From: Pseudomonadota bacterium
Lineage (GTDB): Bacteria > Pseudomonadota > Alphaproteobacteria > Acetobacterales > Acetobacteraceae
Length of the DNA stretch: 6,240 nt
Assembly (NCBI GenBank): GCA_021815835.1
Contig: JAKAZN010000124.1
Location: 1 to 6,240, forward strand
Direction of reading: 5' to 3'
In this document: one piece after another, positions 6,031 through 6,240 of the stretch
Position numbering within the stretch: the stretch's first letter is position 1
How the letters are laid out: each line of letters begins with the position of its first letter
The notes under the pieces: model-generated
Told to the model about the DNA's origin: nothing
Databases searched by the model: none
What the model saw: only the letters and a program-made list of their open reading frames with translations
Program-made: the position numbers and the translations under genes

Positions 6031-6215
6031 TCCCGCTTTCCCGCGGGAGACTGGCTTCCCCAGGCCAGGTCGAGCAGCGAAGCGGCCGTCCCGCCCCTCG
6101 GGCGGCCGCCTTCCTGTCGGCACCGGGTCGCGCCGAGCATGTCCAGGCGGTTGCCAAAACTCGGCGTACGACCTTCCCCAGGTTCGTCATGGCGGACCCG
6201 GTGCCGCCTATTTTT
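6031..6215 (+). ncRNA. Candidate structured small RNA with U-tract end
   Basis: I recognise no known RNA family. Consecutive inverted repeats: TCCCGC/GCGGGA (6031-6036, 6043-6048); CTGGC/GCCAG (6051-6055, 6064-6068); GCGGCCG-t-CCCG with CGGG-CGGCCGC (6082-6093, 6099-6109, loop CCCCT); then a perfect 12-bp pair CGGCACCGGGTC / GACCCGGTGCCG (6118-6129, 6195-6206) enclosing two inner hairpins, CGCCGAG/CTCGGCG (6131-6137, 6160-6166) and ACGACC/GGTTCGT (6168-6173, 6181-6187), a three-way-junction layout. The 12-bp helix is followed by CCTATTTTT, an intrinsic-terminator-like end for the plus strand. Loops on this strand are pyrimidine-rich. The plus strand is favoured by the U-tract and a -10-like element at 6016-6023. 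Alternatives: the leader of a gene beyond the edge, a terminator cluster, or a minus-strand RNA. The real ends are unknown. In GC-rich DNA short stems arise by chance; the 12-bp one is the strongest evidence. Confidence 0.35.
6191..6215 (+). terminator. Candidate intrinsic terminator
   Basis: GGCGG (6191-6195) and CCGCC (6204-6208) can form a local 5-bp hairpin with an 8-base loop, directly followed by TATTTTT (6209-6215). The same bases also take part in the stronger 12-bp long-range helix with 6118-6129. Either form leaves a GC-rich stem next to the U-run on the plus strand. Confidence 0.45.
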
Positions 6216-6240
6216 CCCGCCCGCCCCGGCATTCGTGACC

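Noticed and set aside
4549..6123. 524-residue minus-strand frame
   Set aside because: Antisense shadow of the FHA gene running into the hairpin region; composition rich in G/R/Q/H and no domain.
6118..6206. tRNA, tmRNA or SRP RNA in the three-way-junction element
   Set aside because: A GGTTCG resembles a T-arm, but there is no 7-bp acceptor plus D- and anticodon-arm arrangement, no CCA end, and no SRP GGAAGNAGC-type apical motif.
6031..6215. 6S RNA
   Set aside because: The length of about 185 nt fits, but 6S RNA is a long rod with paired ends and a central bubble. Here the 5' part folds into local hairpins and the ends do not pair. A covariance-model search would settle it.
6017..6232. 71-residue minus-strand frame near the right edge
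   Set aside because: No ribosome binding site is clear, the composition is random-looking, and it spans the inverted repeats, which explain the sequence better.

Overview
This is a GC-rich, densely coding window with the codon bias of a high-GC proteobacterium. The protein families and promoter-like elements resembling the alphaproteobacterial housekeeping pattern (GCTANAWC-like -10 elements) suggest an alphaproteobacterium, possibly Acetobacteraceae or another Rhodospirillales. That placement is inference from style; there is no rRNA or other marker gene here.

Layout from left to right. (1) Positions 1-388, minus strand: the N-terminal 129 residues of an unrecognised coiled-coil protein that starts at a TTG and runs off the left edge. 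(2) 569-1732, minus strand: a complete M20D-family metallo-amidohydrolase (hippurate hydrolase / IAA-amino-acid hydrolase type). (3) 1733-1858: a 126-bp divergent intergenic region holding a small inverted repeat. (4) 1859-2557, plus strand: a long-form RraA-like protein carrying the D-X20-R-D motif of class II pyruvate aldolases and decarboxylases. (5) 2562-4385, plus strand: a GH15 glucoamylase/trehalase-type glycoside hydrolase, only 4 bp downstream and probably co-transcribed. (6) 4386-4620: an intergenic region with a 13-bp tandem repeat next to a promoter-like element. (7) 4621-5880, plus strand: a protein with two predicted winged-helix regions and a C-terminal FHA domain. (8) 5881-6240: about 360 bp with no credible protein gene but a chain of hairpins ending in a 12-bp perfect long-range helix and a U-tract, a candidate structured non-coding RNA.

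Genes 2-5 look like ordinary soluble cytoplasmic catabolic enzymes: amide or peptide-conjugate hydrolysis, oxo-acid aldol cleavage and alpha-glucan or trehalose hydrolysis. No shared pathway can be proven from the window. The two parts most worth attention are the FHA protein with the repeat-flanked promoter in front of it, which could be a phosphothreonine-responsive and possibly self-regulating DNA-binding protein, and the hairpin-rich region behind it, which may encode a small RNA with pyrimidine-rich, anti-Shine-Dalgarno-like loops.
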